The notes: generated by a model from the letters alone, not told the origin. Counted from the first letter of the stretch, positions 52,507 through 61,873 are shown. The stretch: 64,000 bases of DNA from Chitinophaga sp. 180180018-3 (GCF_037893185.1 NZ_CP140772.1:62001-126000), one strand, 5' to 3'. A program made the numbers and translations.

Positions 52507-52833
52507 ATGTGTAATTACCAGACATTGTATCACGGAAAGTCAGGATACGTTATCCGCTGTCCGCATTGCAAAAGTATCCAGATTGCATTCGGTACTACTG
52601 TTGTTAACCTTGATGCAAACGAATTTGAGTACTTCAGAAAAATGACCATTCATATGGCCAATGATCATCATTATCTATCCGATCATGAAAAGATAGTGTG
52701 TGTGCCTTTACCGGCCGATCATGTAATGATGTTGCTGACACCGGCGGAGGTGGTGGAATTGGCCGGCATGACGTCGGAAGTTCAGGCCTTGCTCGATACT
52801 TACGAAATCCTTGAGAAATTGCCAGGGCGTTAG
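52507..52833 (+). CDS. Small conserved Bacteroidota protein with a CxxC motif, part of the haem regulon
   Basis: The start at ATG 52507 (MCNYQTLYHGKSGYVIRCPH) gives 108 residues. Cys2, Cys18 and Cys21 (RCPHCKSIQIAFG) lie near the N-terminus and several His in HMANDHHYLSDHEK, so a metal- or haem-binding site is plausible. It looks like the DUF6686 family, from memory only. No signal peptide, so cytoplasmic. No function is known. Its promoter carries the same motif and spacing as the two haem operons, which links it to haem or iron supply; it could be a sensor or a metal chaperone. Confidence 0.7.
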   Translation: MCNYQTLYHGKSGYVIRCPHCKSIQIAFGTTVVNLDANEFEYFRKMTIHMANDHHYLSDHEKIVCVPLPADHVMMLLTPAEVVELAGMTSEVQALLDTYEILEKLPGR

Positions 52834-52885
52834 TGCCAGCGGCTCCCGATATAAACCTGTGATCACCCTATTTTAATTTTAAAGC

Positions 52886-52904
52886 CCGGCAGGCCACCTG
52901 CCGG
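52886..52904 (+). terminator. Hairpin after the small cysteine protein gene
   Basis: CCGGCAGG-cca-CCTGCCGG is a perfect 8-bp stem about 50 bases after the stop. No T-run follows (TAAACCGG), so its role as a terminator is uncertain. The rest of 52834-53107 shows no other feature. Confidence 0.4.
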
Positions 52905-53107
52905 TAAACCGGATACACCAGATCTGAATATCCGACGGCATTTTAAAGAAACATTCTATACAACTCATTGTTATTTTATTTCTTTTTTTGAAATTGCAGC
53001 TGAAACCATATACCGGCCCCAGGAAACATCAACAATAAATCCGGAGATGATATCAGGAGCTGCTTAGTGCATTTTTTAATTCTGACTATCTGCAAAAATC
53101 AAAAAAT

Positions 53108-54109
53108 ATGAAATTCGTAGCGCCATTGCTCCTTCTTGTTCTGGGAGTGTCGACCCTTTATGCCCAGAAACATAATAAACCCGCTGATTTTAAGACCGTC
53201 GTCAACGAAGCCTATAGCTTCTTCAAAGATGAAAAGTCAGGAAAGAACGCAGACTATATCCCTTACCTGGCCGATGTTAAACCAGATCTGTATGGTATTG
53301 TAATTGTAACCAGAGATGGGAAAATATACCAGGCGGGCGAAAATAAATTCGAATTCGGTATTGAATCTATTGAGAAGGTTTTCACGCTTTGTGTGGCAAT
53401 GGATCTTTTTGGAGATACCGCTATTCTCCGCAAAGTAGGCGCCAATCAGACCGGCATGCCTTTCAACGCAGTAGCAGCCATTGAAAGCGAAGGCCAGCAG
53501 CCATCCAATCCCCTGGTGAATGCAGGTGCATTGACTACCGCCAGTATGTTGACTGGTTATTTCGGACATGCTGATGCCTGGAATAAAATGGACAACTATT
53601 TCGCCAGGTTCGCTGGCCGCCGGCTGAAAGTAATTGATGAGTTGTACAAATCGGAAGCTGCTACCAATGCTCATAATCAGGCAATAGCCATGTTATTGAA
53701 ATCGTATGGCTATATGTACGACGACCCGTTGTTTGCCTGTGATTTCTACACCAAACAATGCTCTTACGGCGTTACTACCCGTGACCTGGCTGTTATGGCG
53801 GCTACCCTGGCAAATGGTGGCGTAAACCCGCTGACCCGGGAAAGAGTGATGCAGGAGGCAAATGTTGCTAAAGTGCTGGCTATAATGGGAACTACAGGGC
53901 TATACGAAAATACAGGCGAGTGGATGTTTAAGGTGGGATTGCCCAGCAAGAGCGGTGTTGGTGGCGGTATTATTTCAGTGGTACCCGGGAAATACGCGAT
54001 CGCAGTGTTTTCACCTCCATTGGATAAAGCCGGAAACAGCGTGCGGGCGCAACGGGCCATTCAATATATTTCTGACCGCTTGAATGCAAATATCTATAGG
54101 AGCTTTTAG
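53108..54109 (+). CDS. glsA: Periplasmic glutaminase A
   Basis: A 333-residue protein with signal peptide MKFVAPLLLLVLGVSTLYAQ. The serine-dependent beta-lactamase-like fold is indicated by the SxxK pair Ser87-Lys90 in GIESIEKVFT, the stretch NPLVNAGALTTASML, and the conserved CSYGVTTRDLAVMAATLANG with GLPSKSGVGGGI. It hydrolyses glutamine to glutamate and ammonia. Most GlsA enzymes are cytoplasmic; the signal peptide here suggests a periplasmic place, feeding on external glutamine. It stands alone. Confidence 0.9.
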   Translation: MKFVAPLLLLVLGVSTLYAQKHNKPADFKTVVNEAYSFFKDEKSGKNADYIPYLADVKPDLYGIVIVTRDGKIYQAGENKFEFGIESIEKVFTLCVAMDLFGDTAILRKVGANQTGMPFNAVAAIESEGQQPSNPLVNAGALTTASMLTGYFGHADAWNKMDNYFARFAGRRLKVIDELYKSEAATNAHNQAIAMLLKSYGYMYDDPLFACDFYTKQCSYGVTTRDLAVMAATLANGGVNPLTRERVMQEANVAKVLAIMGTTGLYENTGEWMFKVGLPSKSGVGGGIISVVPGKYAIAVFSPPLDKAGNSVRAQRAIQYISDRLNANIYRSF

Positions 54110-54176
54110 CTAATAGCTTTCCCGGTTAATTCGTAAATTCATAAAACAAGTTATCACTTTAACATGTTTTAGTGCT

Positions 54177-55124
54177 ATGGATGTAAAGGATTATTATAAG
54201 ATACTGGGAGTAGAGAAAACCGCGACAGCAGAGCAGATTAAGAAAGCCTACCGGAAACTGGCCGTGAAGTATCATCCTGATAAGAACCCCAATGATAAGG
54301 CTGCTGAGGATAAATTCAAAGAGATCAACGAAGCGTATGAAGTACTGAGCGACGAGGAGAAACGCAAGAAATACGATCAGTTCGGAGAAAACTATAAACA
54401 TTACGAACAACATGGAGGCCGGCCGGAAGACTTTGACTGGTCACAGTTTGGCGGAGGTGGCGGGCGCAGCCGTACATATAACTACGGCAGCGGCAACATG
54501 GAAGATATCTTCGGTAGTGGAGAAGGCAGTTTCTCCGATTTTTTTGAACAGCTCTTTGGCAGCAGTTTCTCAGGAGGCCGGCGGCAGCAGCAGGGCCCGG
54601 GCCGTGGCCGGGATGTACAGGCAACGATGGACGTATCTCTCGAAGATGCCTATTCAGGCGCAACGCGACAAGTGGAAGTAGGGGGCAGTAAGCTTAATAT
54701 TAAACTGAAGCCCGGCTTGCACGAAGGCCAGGTGATCAGGCTGAAAGGGAAAGGTGGCGCCGGCCGTAAAAGCGGCGAAAACGGGGATTTGCTGATCACC
54801 ATAAAAATAGCTCCACATCCGCAATTTGAGCTGAAAGGTCTGGATATCCACACAGAACTGGCAATACCTTTGTACACGGCGATACTTGGAGGTAAACTAA
54901 CCATCAACACACCGGGGCCTTCCCTTAGTATGAATATACCGGCCGGAACTGATAGCGGGAAAATATTCCGCCTCAAGGGAAAGGGGATGCCTGCTTTTGA
55001 TAATAAAGGAACCGCAGGCGACTTGTATATAAAGGCAATTGTGCATATTCCGGCAAACCTTTCCGATAAAGAAAAAGAATTGTTTCAGCAACTTTCACAA
55101 TTAAATAAGAATGGCCATGCTTAA
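54177..55124 (+). CDS. cbpA: DnaJ-family co-chaperone of CbpA type
   Basis: A 315-residue protein. The J domain (residues 1-70) contains the HPD motif in [10 protein letters not shown], which stimulates DnaK. A Gly/Phe-rich linker follows ([16 protein letters not shown] region), then two C-terminal substrate-binding beta domains ([39 protein letters not shown]). The cysteine zinc repeats of true DnaJ are absent, so it belongs to the CbpA/DnaJ type II class. The MFS gene follows after 30 bases. Confidence 0.92.
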   Translation: MDVKDYYKILGVEKTATAEQIKKAYRKLAVKYHPDKNPNDKAAEDKFKEINEAYEVLSDEEKRKKYDQFGENYKHYEQHGGRPEDFDWSQFGGGGGRSRTYNYGSGNMEDIFGSGEGSFSDFFEQLFGSSFSGGRRQQQGPGRGRDVQATMDVSLEDAYSGATRQVEVGGSKLNIKLKPGLHEGQVIRLKGKGGAGRKSGENGDLLITIKIAPHPQFELKGLDIHTELAIPLYTAILGGKLTINTPGPSLSMNIPAGTDSGKIFRLKGKGMPAFDNKGTAGDLYIKAIVHIPANLSDKEKELFQQLSQLNKNGHA

Positions 55125-55154
55125 ACATTTTGACTACCTGAAGAAAGGCAAAGT

Positions 55155-56576
55155 ATGAGAGACGTCAACCGGACAGGCGTTCTGGTAGTGGTGATCATGG
55201 GCACTACCATGGCCGGCATAGATTCGAGCATTGTTAATATATCCCTTCCCGTTATGAGCAAGCAGTTTAACTGTACGCTCGACGAGATAGAATGGGTGAT
55301 CACGGCCTATATGCTGAGTTTTTCAGTGCTGATGCCATTGACGAACTGGCTGAAGAACAGAATAGGTTTTTTCAATCTGTATGTTGGCGCTGTGTCCCTT
55401 TTTACATTGGGCTCACTGATGTGTGCATTATCTACCAGCCTGGGATCGCTGCTCGTAGCAAGGGTCATACAGGCATTGGGAGGAGGCGCCATGGCGCCGG
55501 TTTCCATGGCCATCATTTCTTACATATTTCCCGCCCGGGTGAGAGGCTCCGTGTTGGGATGGTGGGGATTGGGAAACCTTGTAGGGCCAGCGATCGGACC
55601 TACGCTGGGGGGTGTATTGACGGAGAAGTTTGGATGGCCGTCTATCTTCTATATTAACCTCCCTGTTGGGCTGGTAACGGTACTGCTGGCCTTCCGCTTT
55701 CTGAATGTACTCCGCAAACAGCCTAAGCTTAAACTTCCATTTGACCTTACCGGTTTCATCGCATTGACTATTTTCCTGGTATGCCTGCAATATGGCGTGG
55801 CACGGGCAGAGGTAACAGGAATCAATTCCCCGGAAATACTCGTTACGCTGGGAGTGGCGCTGGTGGCTTTTGCTTTTTTTATATGGGTAGACAGACAGAA
55901 AAGCGAGCCGATTATTAATCTCGATCTCTTTTCCAACTACTCATTTGTAAGTTGTATACTGGTGACCATATCCCGGTCGGCCGCCCTTTACGGCGGCCTG
56001 TTCCTGATGCCTTTCCTGCTGCAGGAACAGATGGGTTTTTCAGAAGGAATTTCAGGGCTGCTTATATTGCCTAACTCCGTGTTTATGGCGGCGCTGATGC
56101 CGTTCGCCGGAAAATGGTCGGATAAGCATGGCTCAAGGGAAGTATCTATTATGGGACTCTTTCTGCTGGCCGTGTCGATGTATCTTTTCTCATGGCTCGA
56201 CAGGGGAAGCAGCATCCATGGAGTTATCGCCGCGATGGTGGTCAGGGGAATAGGAATGGGGTTACTGGTGGCGCCATTGAATGCGGCAATACTTAGCTCT
56301 GTGAAGCCCAGTGAAGTAACAATGGCTTCTTCTATCAGTACCCTGATGCAACAGGTGGGCGGCGCCATCGGCATAGCAGTGCTGGCAATTATTACACAGG
56401 CTGCATATAACCGGCATGTGCTGGAAGGTATTGCTAACCTCACTGCGCATCATATGGCGCTCCGGGAGGGATTTCTTATCTCGCTGGCCATACTGCTGGT
56501 GTCTATTGTACCAGCCTGGTTTCTGCCACGGAGGAATGTGGCGTTGAAAGATGCGGATGCTCATATCGACACCTGA
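55155..56576 (+). CDS. DHA2-family MFS drug efflux transporter (EmrB/QacA type)
   Basis: A 473-residue protein with 13-14 predicted membrane helices. Family marks: TTMAGIDSSIVNISLPVMSK in helix 1, the A-type loop and ARVIQALGGGAMAPVSMAII in helix 4, and the helix-5 motif GWWGLGNLVGPAIGPTLGGV with LTEKFGWPSIFYINLPVG after it. Such pumps export drugs or metabolites using the proton gradient. No EmrA-like membrane fusion gene is adjacent, which is unusual for the EmrB branch, so it may work across the inner membrane only. It could be co-transcribed with cbpA. Confidence 0.9.
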   Translation: MRDVNRTGVLVVVIMGTTMAGIDSSIVNISLPVMSKQFNCTLDEIEWVITAYMLSFSVLMPLTNWLKNRIGFFNLYVGAVSLFTLGSLMCALSTSLGSLLVARVIQALGGGAMAPVSMAIISYIFPARVRGSVLGWWGLGNLVGPAIGPTLGGVLTEKFGWPSIFYINLPVGLVTVLLAFRFLNVLRKQPKLKLPFDLTGFIALTIFLVCLQYGVARAEVTGINSPEILVTLGVALVAFAFFIWVDRQKSEPIINLDLFSNYSFVSCILVTISRSAALYGGLFLMPFLLQEQMGFSEGISGLLILPNSVFMAALMPFAGKWSDKHGSREVSIMGLFLLAVSMYLFSWLDRGSSIHGVIAAMVVRGIGMGLLVAPLNAAILSSVKPSEVTMASSISTLMQQVGGAIGIAVLAIITQAAYNRHVLEGIANLTAHHMALREGFLISLAILLVSIVPAWFLPRRNVALKDADAHIDT

Positions 56577-56619
56577 CCAGCATGATTATTGGTAGTTATA
56601 CGATAATATTTTCCCGGTT

Positions 56620-58068
56620 ATGCCCTTAAGTAGCAAGAAACATATTCTGATGATCGATGATGACGAAGATGATTTTTTCCTCGTAAACGCTTTGTTGCAG
56701 GATATTTCGCCAGATCAGTATGTTTTGCAGTGGGTATCGTCCTATAAAGAAGGGCTGCTGGCAATTGAATCCCGGGCACATGATCTGTACCTGGTAGACT
56801 ATCGGTTGGGAGCTCACACGGGAATCGACGTGTTGCATCATTTCCGCAATCTGGGCTATAAAGCCCCGGTTATATTGTTTACCGGGAAAGGCGATTACCT
56901 GATCGATAAGGAAGCTATGCAGGCCGGTGCGGCCGATTATCTGGTGAAGAGTGAAATCACTGCTGCCCTGCTGGAAAGGGCGATACGTTATACCCTCGAT
57001 AAGTTCGGCCACCTGCTGGCAATTGAGAAAAGTGAGAAACGCTACTTCAGCATCTTCGAAAAATCGAACGACCTGATTCTGCTGGCAGATGCAGGCCTCC
57101 GGATTGTGGCCGCTAATCCCGCTGCACTGAACATCCTGAAATACGAGGAAGAAGAATTGTATAGCTGCCACCTGCATCATCTTTTTGCAGATGAAAGCCT
57201 GGTGAAGGAATTCCAGGAACAGCTTCAAACCAATGAAGGAGTTGTGCAGAAGGAATACATCTTCAAAAGTAAATTACGGCAGCAACTGGATGTCATGATC
57301 AACGCTTCTCTATTGGATGAGAAGAAACAATTATACCTCATCATCATCCAGGATATTACCGCCCGTAAGCGTAAGGAACGGGAGAAGCAACAGCAGGAGA
57401 AATTCGCCATTACCGGGCGTATAGCCAGGCTGATTGCACATGAAGTACGTAATCCGCTTACTAATATACTGCTGGCAGTATCGCAGCTTAAAATTGAACC
57501 TGCAGGCGCTACCGAAGATGCACAACTGTACCTGGATATCATGGAGCGGAACTGCCACCGTATCAATCACCTGGTAACAGAATTGCTGCAGTCTACAAGG
57601 ATGACGGAATTGAATATGCTGCCGCAGGGACTGAATGTATTATTGGAAAAAGCATTGCTGCTGGCCGCCGACAGGTTGCAGCTGAATAATATTACAGTCA
57701 GCCAGGTCTGGTGTGATCCGGATTGTATGATATTAGCCGATGAAGACAAATTGCTGATCGCTTTCCTGAATATCATTATTAACGGCATTGAGGCCATGAA
57801 GGCGGGCGAAGGTCAGCTTAGCCTGCAATCCTGGCAGGACTCCGACCGTGCATTTGTTCGTATATCCGATAACGGTAGTGGAATCTCTCAGCAGAATGTA
57901 CCCAAATTATTTGAACCATTTTTTACCAGCAAAACCAAAGGCACAGGGCTTGGACTTACAGCTACTCAAAACATCATCCTACAGCATAAAGGCACGATAG
58001 CAGTTGACAGCGAGCTGGGAAAAGGCAGTACCTTTATTATCAGTTTCCCGATTGCGGATAATGATTAG
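56620..58068 (+). CDS. Receiver-PAS-histidine kinase hybrid signalling protein
   Basis: A 482-residue cytoplasmic protein. Domains in order: receiver (LMIDDDEDD, phospho-acceptor Asp60 in LYLVDYRLG, Lys in DYLVKSE), PAS (FEKSNDLILLADAGLRIVAA), HisKA with the phospho-His in LIAHEVRNPLTN, and HATPase (IAFLNIIINGIEAM, ISDNGSGI, TKGTGLGL). The receiver comes first, so it may act as a downstream element of a phosphorelay, with its input from another kinase. No membrane segment and no partner response regulator are nearby. Its end overlaps the convergent cvfB by four bases. Confidence 0.92.
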   Translation: MPLSSKKHILMIDDDEDDFFLVNALLQDISPDQYVLQWVSSYKEGLLAIESRAHDLYLVDYRLGAHTGIDVLHHFRNLGYKAPVILFTGKGDYLIDKEAMQAGAADYLVKSEITAALLERAIRYTLDKFGHLLAIEKSEKRYFSIFEKSNDLILLADAGLRIVAANPAALNILKYEEEELYSCHLHHLFADESLVKEFQEQLQTNEGVVQKEYIFKSKLRQQLDVMINASLLDEKKQLYLIIIQDITARKRKEREKQQQEKFAITGRIARLIAHEVRNPLTNILLAVSQLKIEPAGATEDAQLYLDIMERNCHRINHLVTELLQSTRMTELNMLPQGLNVLLEKALLLAADRLQLNNITVSQVWCDPDCMILADEDKLLIAFLNIIINGIEAMKAGEGQLSLQSWQDSDRAFVRISDNGSGISQQNVPKLFEPFFTSKTKGTGLGLTATQNIILQHKGTIAVDSELGKGSTFIISFPIADND

Positions 58069-58895
58069 TGGTCCGCTTTGCGGATGCCTCCCTGCGTAAG
58101 TTCTATTTTACGTTGCTTATACAGGCTACCGATGGTCATCTTGAAGGTTTTCTTGCTCATGCCAAAGAATTCCTGTATTTCTTCCGGGGTGGATTTGTCG
58201 TAATAAGGTAGGTAGCCATTGTTTTCCTCCAGCAGACGCAGGATTTTTTCACCCTCATCTTCTACTTTATCAAATCCTGGTTTACCAGCTATGACATCTA
58301 TTTTACCATCACGGATCTGGCGGATGAATCCAGTGAATTTATCGCCGATATCAACGGCACGGAATATCTCATTATGATGTAATATCCCGGTATGCTGGTT
58401 GTTGATGATCACCACATAGCCGATATCTGTGCGGCGGTACGCGACCAGATCTACCTGGTCTTTTTCTTTTATAGTGAGGTTTTCGTTGCTGAGGTACCGG
58501 TCGATTTTTTCGGTAGCGGCAAGCCGGCCGGTCAGTTCATCGATGTATATTTTTACGAGGTATTCCTGGCCGGGAGCCATGCGGGTCAGTTGTTGCGACT
58601 GTGGCACGAAAAGGTCTTTCATCAGGCCCCAGTCGAGGAACGCTCCCTGCCGGGTGGCGCTGACTACTTTGAGCATTACAATATCTCCGGCTATACCGTA
58701 AGGACGCTGGGTGGTGGCAATAAGCCGGTTTTCAGAGTCGTGGTACAGAAACACTTCCAGCTCGTCACCGATTTTGGTTCCTTTAGGTACAAACCTCGAC
58801 GGGAGCAATATTTCCTGGTCTACTCCTTCCAGGTATACGCCAAAATCTGCTTCTTTTTTAACCCTCAACAGGTTGTATTCACCCACCTTTATCAT
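58065..58895 (-). CDS. cvfB: CvfB-type S1 RNA-binding regulator
   Basis: A 276-residue protein of the CvfB/YitL family: several S1-like OB folds (LLRVKKEADFGVYLEGVDQE, LKVVSATRQGAFLDWGLMKD, VVIINNQHTGILHHNEIFR) followed by a C-terminal winged helix (STPEEIQEFFGMSKKTFKMT). In Staphylococcus CvfB binds RNA and influences virulence gene expression; in Bacteroidota its role is untested but is likely RNA-related regulation. It is convergent with the histidine kinase gene, with a four-base overlap, and has its own promoter region shared with the divergent TauE gene. Confidence 0.87.
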   Translation of the reverse strand: MIKVGEYNLLRVKKEADFGVYLEGVDQEILLPSRFVPKGTKIGDELEVFLYHDSENRLIATTQRPYGIAGDIVMLKVVSATRQGAFLDWGLMKDLFVPQSQQLTRMAPGQEYLVKIYIDELTGRLAATEKIDRYLSNENLTIKEKDQVDLVAYRRTDIGYVVIINNQHTGILHHNEIFRAVDIGDKFTGFIRQIRDGKIDVIAGKPGFDKVEDEGEKILRLLEENNGYLPYYDKSTPEEIQEFFGMSKKTFKMTIGSLYKQRKIELTQGGIRKADH

Positions 58896-58960
58896 AAAAC
58901 TTAGTTATATATGGCTGCAAGTTACTTATAGATTGCGGATTACCGGAATCATATTCTACT

Positions 58961-58968
58961 TACTTTTG
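58961..58968 (+). promoter_or_regulatory. Promoter -7 box for the TauE/DUF1634 pair
   Basis: TACTTTTG matches TAnnTTTG, about 60 bases before the ATG at 59030. The upstream -33 element is not clear. Confidence 0.5.
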
Positions 58969-59029
58969 TAAGAACCAGCTTTCGGCTCCTGTAATTCCCG
59001 ATGCTGTATAAAAACCAACCTGACACCTT

Positions 59030-59869
59030 ATGACTATTCTATCATTCACCCTGGTCCTTTTATGCGGGGCTTTCATTGCTGGTCTGTTGGGATCGCTGAC
59101 CGGTTTAGGCGGAGGTGTTGTCATCATTCCCCTGCTTACCTTACTATTTCACGTCGACATCCGTTATGCCATTGGAACAGCCCTGGTGGCATCTATTGCA
59201 ACTTCTTCCGGTTCAGCTTCTGCTTATGTGCGGGAAGGGATTACCAATATACGGTTGGGAATGTTCCTCGAAATAGCCACCACTACGGGTGCGGTCGTCG
59301 GTGCCTTCATTGCGGTATATATGCCTACCAATGTAGTGACGATTATTTTCGGACTCGTGCTGATTTTTTCATCGCTGATGTCGTTCCGCAGGAAGATGGA
59401 GCAAACAACAGATGACGGCAAGAGCCAGCTGGCTGCCCGTTTACGTCTTAATAATAATTATCCTGGGGAAGATGGGAAAGAAGTGGATTACAAAGTGCAC
59501 CATGTGCCGGGAGGATATTTCATGATGACATTCGCAGGTATCATGTCGGGCTTACTAGGTATAGGTTCCGGGGCTTTAAAAGTATTGGCGATGGATGGCA
59601 TCATGCGTATACCCTTTAAAGTATCCACTACTACCAGCAATTTTATGATCGGCGTTACGGCGGCAGCCAGTGCAGTTGTATATCTGCAGCGGGGTTACAT
59701 AGCGCCTGGTTTGTGTATGCCGGTAGTATTGGGCGTACTGGCAGGTGCGTTGGCAGGATCGCGGATGCTTACCCGGGCTAATGTGAAATGGTTACGTATA
59801 GTCTTTAGCGTAGTGATCAGCTTTCTGGCACTGCAGATGATCTACAATGGTATAACCGGAAAATTATAA
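59030..59869 (+). CDS. TauE/SafE family permease (paired with a DUF1634 protein)
   Basis: A 279-residue protein with about eight membrane helices and the family glycine motif near both starts of the internal repeat: GLLGSLTGLGGGVVIIPLLT and AGIMSGLLGIGSGALKVLAM. It probably exports sulfite or a related anion; the substrate is unproven. The next gene, four bases downstream, encodes a three-helix DUF1634 protein. This pair is recurrent in bacteria and suggests a two-component permease. It differs from the shorter single TauE protein at 11508-12290. Confidence 0.88.
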   Translation: MTILSFTLVLLCGAFIAGLLGSLTGLGGGVVIIPLLTLLFHVDIRYAIGTALVASIATSSGSASAYVREGITNIRLGMFLEIATTTGAVVGAFIAVYMPTNVVTIIFGLVLIFSSLMSFRRKMEQTTDDGKSQLAARLRLNNNYPGEDGKEVDYKVHHVPGGYFMMTFAGIMSGLLGIGSGALKVLAMDGIMRIPFKVSTTTSNFMIGVTAAASAVVYLQRGYIAPGLCMPVVLGVLAGALAGSRMLTRANVKWLRIVFSVVISFLALQMIYNGITGKL

Positions 59870-59873
59870 TCCT

Positions 59874-60269
59874 ATGAAGAAGTTATTTTCAAAATTTCTC
59901 CGTGATCAGGATATTGAGCAGTTCATCGGACTGCAACTGCGTGTAGGCGTTATCGTTTCCAGCATTGTTGTTTTTATAGGTGGCGTGATATATCTGATCC
60001 GTCATGGCCACGAGCAGCCTTCTTATTCTACGTTTACAGGGGTAAGAGAAGGGCTGAATAACCTGCAGGGGATATGGCAGGGCGTGTTAGAGAACAAAGG
60101 CATGAACATTATTCAACTGGGGGTTGTGTTGCTGATTGCCACTCCGATCATTCGTATTGCTTTCTCTGTTATTGCATTCCTGTTGGAAAAAGATTATCTC
60201 TATGTGGGGCTTACGCTTGTAGTGCTGGGGGTTATTGCATACAGTATGCTGGGAGGGATAGCTGGATAG
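59874..60269 (+). CDS. DUF1634 family membrane protein
   Basis: A 131-residue protein with three predicted membrane helices: LRVGVIVSSIVVFIGGVIYL (about 24-43), IIQLGVVLLIATPIIRIAFS (about 79-98) and YVGLTLVVLGVIAYSMLGG (about 110-128). It starts four bases after the TauE gene and so is translated with it. DUF1634 proteins have no known activity of their own; the conserved pairing points to an accessory subunit. Its stop codon falls in the outer arm of palindrome E4. Confidence 0.85.
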   Translation: MKKLFSKFLRDQDIEQFIGLQLRVGVIVSSIVVFIGGVIYLIRHGHEQPSYSTFTGVREGLNNLQGIWQGVLENKGMNIIQLGVVLLIATPIIRIAFSVIAFLLEKDYLYVGLTLVVLGVIAYSMLGGIAG

Positions 60270-60340
60270 TCTTTAGCAAATGCAGCGGAGATTAACATAT
60301 GATCTTCGCTGCATTTGTTAATGACTCAGCGCTAAAGACT
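60268..60340. repeat. Palindromic intergenic repeat E4
   Basis: Outer arms AGTCTTTAGC (60268-60277) and GCTAAAGACT (60331-60340) are perfect inverses. Inner arms AAATGCAGCGGAGA (60278-60291) and TCTTCGCTGCATTT (60303-60316) differ at one position. The right side carries an extra 14 bases (60317-60330). The arms overlap the stop codons of both convergent genes. It shares GCGGAGA...TCTTCGC with E3. Confidence 0.8.
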
Positions 60341-61708
60341 CACAGCTATTACCGAATCTATATTATCCGGTGCTTTATCCGGCAAACTTACTACCAGTTC
60401 GTTGTTGCTGACGGAGGTAGGTAATTGTTTGTTATTCGCCAGCAGGCGGGCCTGGGTTACAGTGCCTTTTATGCCTGGTACATGGAGCTGGCCATTGGCA
60501 GGCCAGTTAAATACATGCAGGTAGATGATGGTTTTGCCGTTTTCTTCTTTTGCTGTGCACCGGCCCCAGTCCTGTGTGGGAAGCGGGCTGCCTTTGGTGC
60601 CATAGATGGATGCGCCGTTTATCTTCATCCACTGCCCGATGCCTTTCAGGGCAGTAAGACTACCCTCAGGGATCTGACCCAATGCATCCGGCCCTACGTT
60701 CAGCAGGTAATTCCCATTCTTGGACGCGATGTCAACAAGATTTCGTATAAGCGTTTCCGTGCTTTTCCATTTAACATCATAACTTTTATATCCCCAGGTG
60801 CCATTCATGGTCATACACGTTTCCCAGTCGCTGCCATCCAGTTCCGCGGCGTTCGGGATCTTTTGTTCAGGGGTTTTATAGTCGCCCGGGAAATTGGGGC
60901 GCTTCAGCCGGTCGTTGGTAATGATATTGGGTTGCAAAGTCAGCACCTCCTGTAGCTTTTGGGCATATTCATCTGTCATGTTGGTAGGAGTATCCCACCA
61001 GAGTACAGCTACTTCGCCGTAATTGGTGAGGAGTTCTTTTACCTGTGGAACCGCTACTTTGTTGATGTATTCCGACATGGAGACAGATGTTTGCACGGGA
61101 TCCCAATGCCCGGAATGTGCCTGGGTGTATTCGTCTATCCTGGTGGAATCGGGATTGGGCCAGCCTTCAGCAGCTATCTTGCGGGCAGCAGCGCCACCTG
61201 GATTATTCCAGTCCTGCGCCTGGGAGTAATAGAAGCCTAGTTTAATACCATATTTCTTACACGCTGCAGCGAGCGGTTTCAACACATCTTTACCGTAAGG
61301 AGTGGCATCTACGATATTCCATTTGCTGGCGGCTGATTTGAACATCGCAAAACCATCGTGGTGTTTGGCGGTAATAACAATATATTTCATGCCGGCATCA
61401 CGGGCAGCTCTTACCCAGGCATCCGGGTCGTATTTCACAGGGTTAAACTCCCGGGCATATTGCTGATATTCAGCAACCGGTATTTTAGCCCGATTCATGA
61501 TCCATTCTCCTCCGCGTCCTACCTGATGCCCTTTGTAGTTACCTGCCAGTACAGCATAATCGCCCCAATGAATGAACATCCCGAACCGGGCTTCCCGCCA
61601 CCACTGCATCCGCTGGTCGCGGGACTGGTTACTCTGAGCCGGTAGCCATATCGCTGGCGCCAGCAAGACCATTGATAATAGTAAGCGCTTTAGGTTTTTA
61701 GCATTCAT
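60332..61708 (-). CDS. Alpha-L-fucosidase, glycoside hydrolase family 29
   Basis: A 458-residue secreted enzyme (signal around LLLSMVLLAPAIWLPAQS). GH29 marks: REARFGMFIHWGDYAVLAG near the start, YIVITAKHHDGFAMFKS, and VAVLWWDTPTNM, where Asp239 is the likely nucleophile. The acid/base residue is not obvious, as usual in this family. It removes alpha-L-fucose from glycans in the periplasm or outside. A perfect LacI-type operator lies 22 bases upstream, linking it to the susCD/DUF1080/oxidoreductase genes. The stop lies in palindrome E4. Confidence 0.9.
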   Translation of the reverse strand: MNAKNLKRLLLSMVLLAPAIWLPAQSNQSRDQRMQWWREARFGMFIHWGDYAVLAGNYKGHQVGRGGEWIMNRAKIPVAEYQQYAREFNPVKYDPDAWVRAARDAGMKYIVITAKHHDGFAMFKSAASKWNIVDATPYGKDVLKPLAAACKKYGIKLGFYYSQAQDWNNPGGAAARKIAAEGWPNPDSTRIDEYTQAHSGHWDPVQTSVSMSEYINKVAVPQVKELLTNYGEVAVLWWDTPTNMTDEYAQKLQEVLTLQPNIITNDRLKRPNFPGDYKTPEQKIPNAAELDGSDWETCMTMNGTWGYKSYDVKWKSTETLIRNLVDIASKNGNYLLNVGPDALGQIPEGSLTALKGIGQWMKINGASIYGTKGSPLPTQDWGRCTAKEENGKTIIYLHVFNWPANGQLHVPGIKGTVTQARLLANNKQLPTSVSNNELVVSLPDKAPDNIDSVIAVSL

Positions 61709-61729
61709 AAAGTGGATATTTTGTATTTA

Positions 61730-61743
61730 TGCAAACGATTGCA
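61730..61743. promoter_or_regulatory. LacI-type operator before the fucosidase gene
   Basis: TGCAAACGATTGCA is identical to the site at 16350-16363 and matches TGCAANCGNTTGCA fully. It lies 22 bases before the fucosidase start (61708, minus strand), a position that would block transcription when occupied. Confidence 0.8.
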
Positions 61744-61873
61744 TTCTTTGCGTAAAAAATAGGCGTATAACGCCATTTATATGAAAGACATACTCTAATA
61801 TCCGCTAAAAAAACAAGAAAAGGTGAATTGATTTTATCAGAGAAAGATAGTTTTTTATCAATTGAGAATGTGG

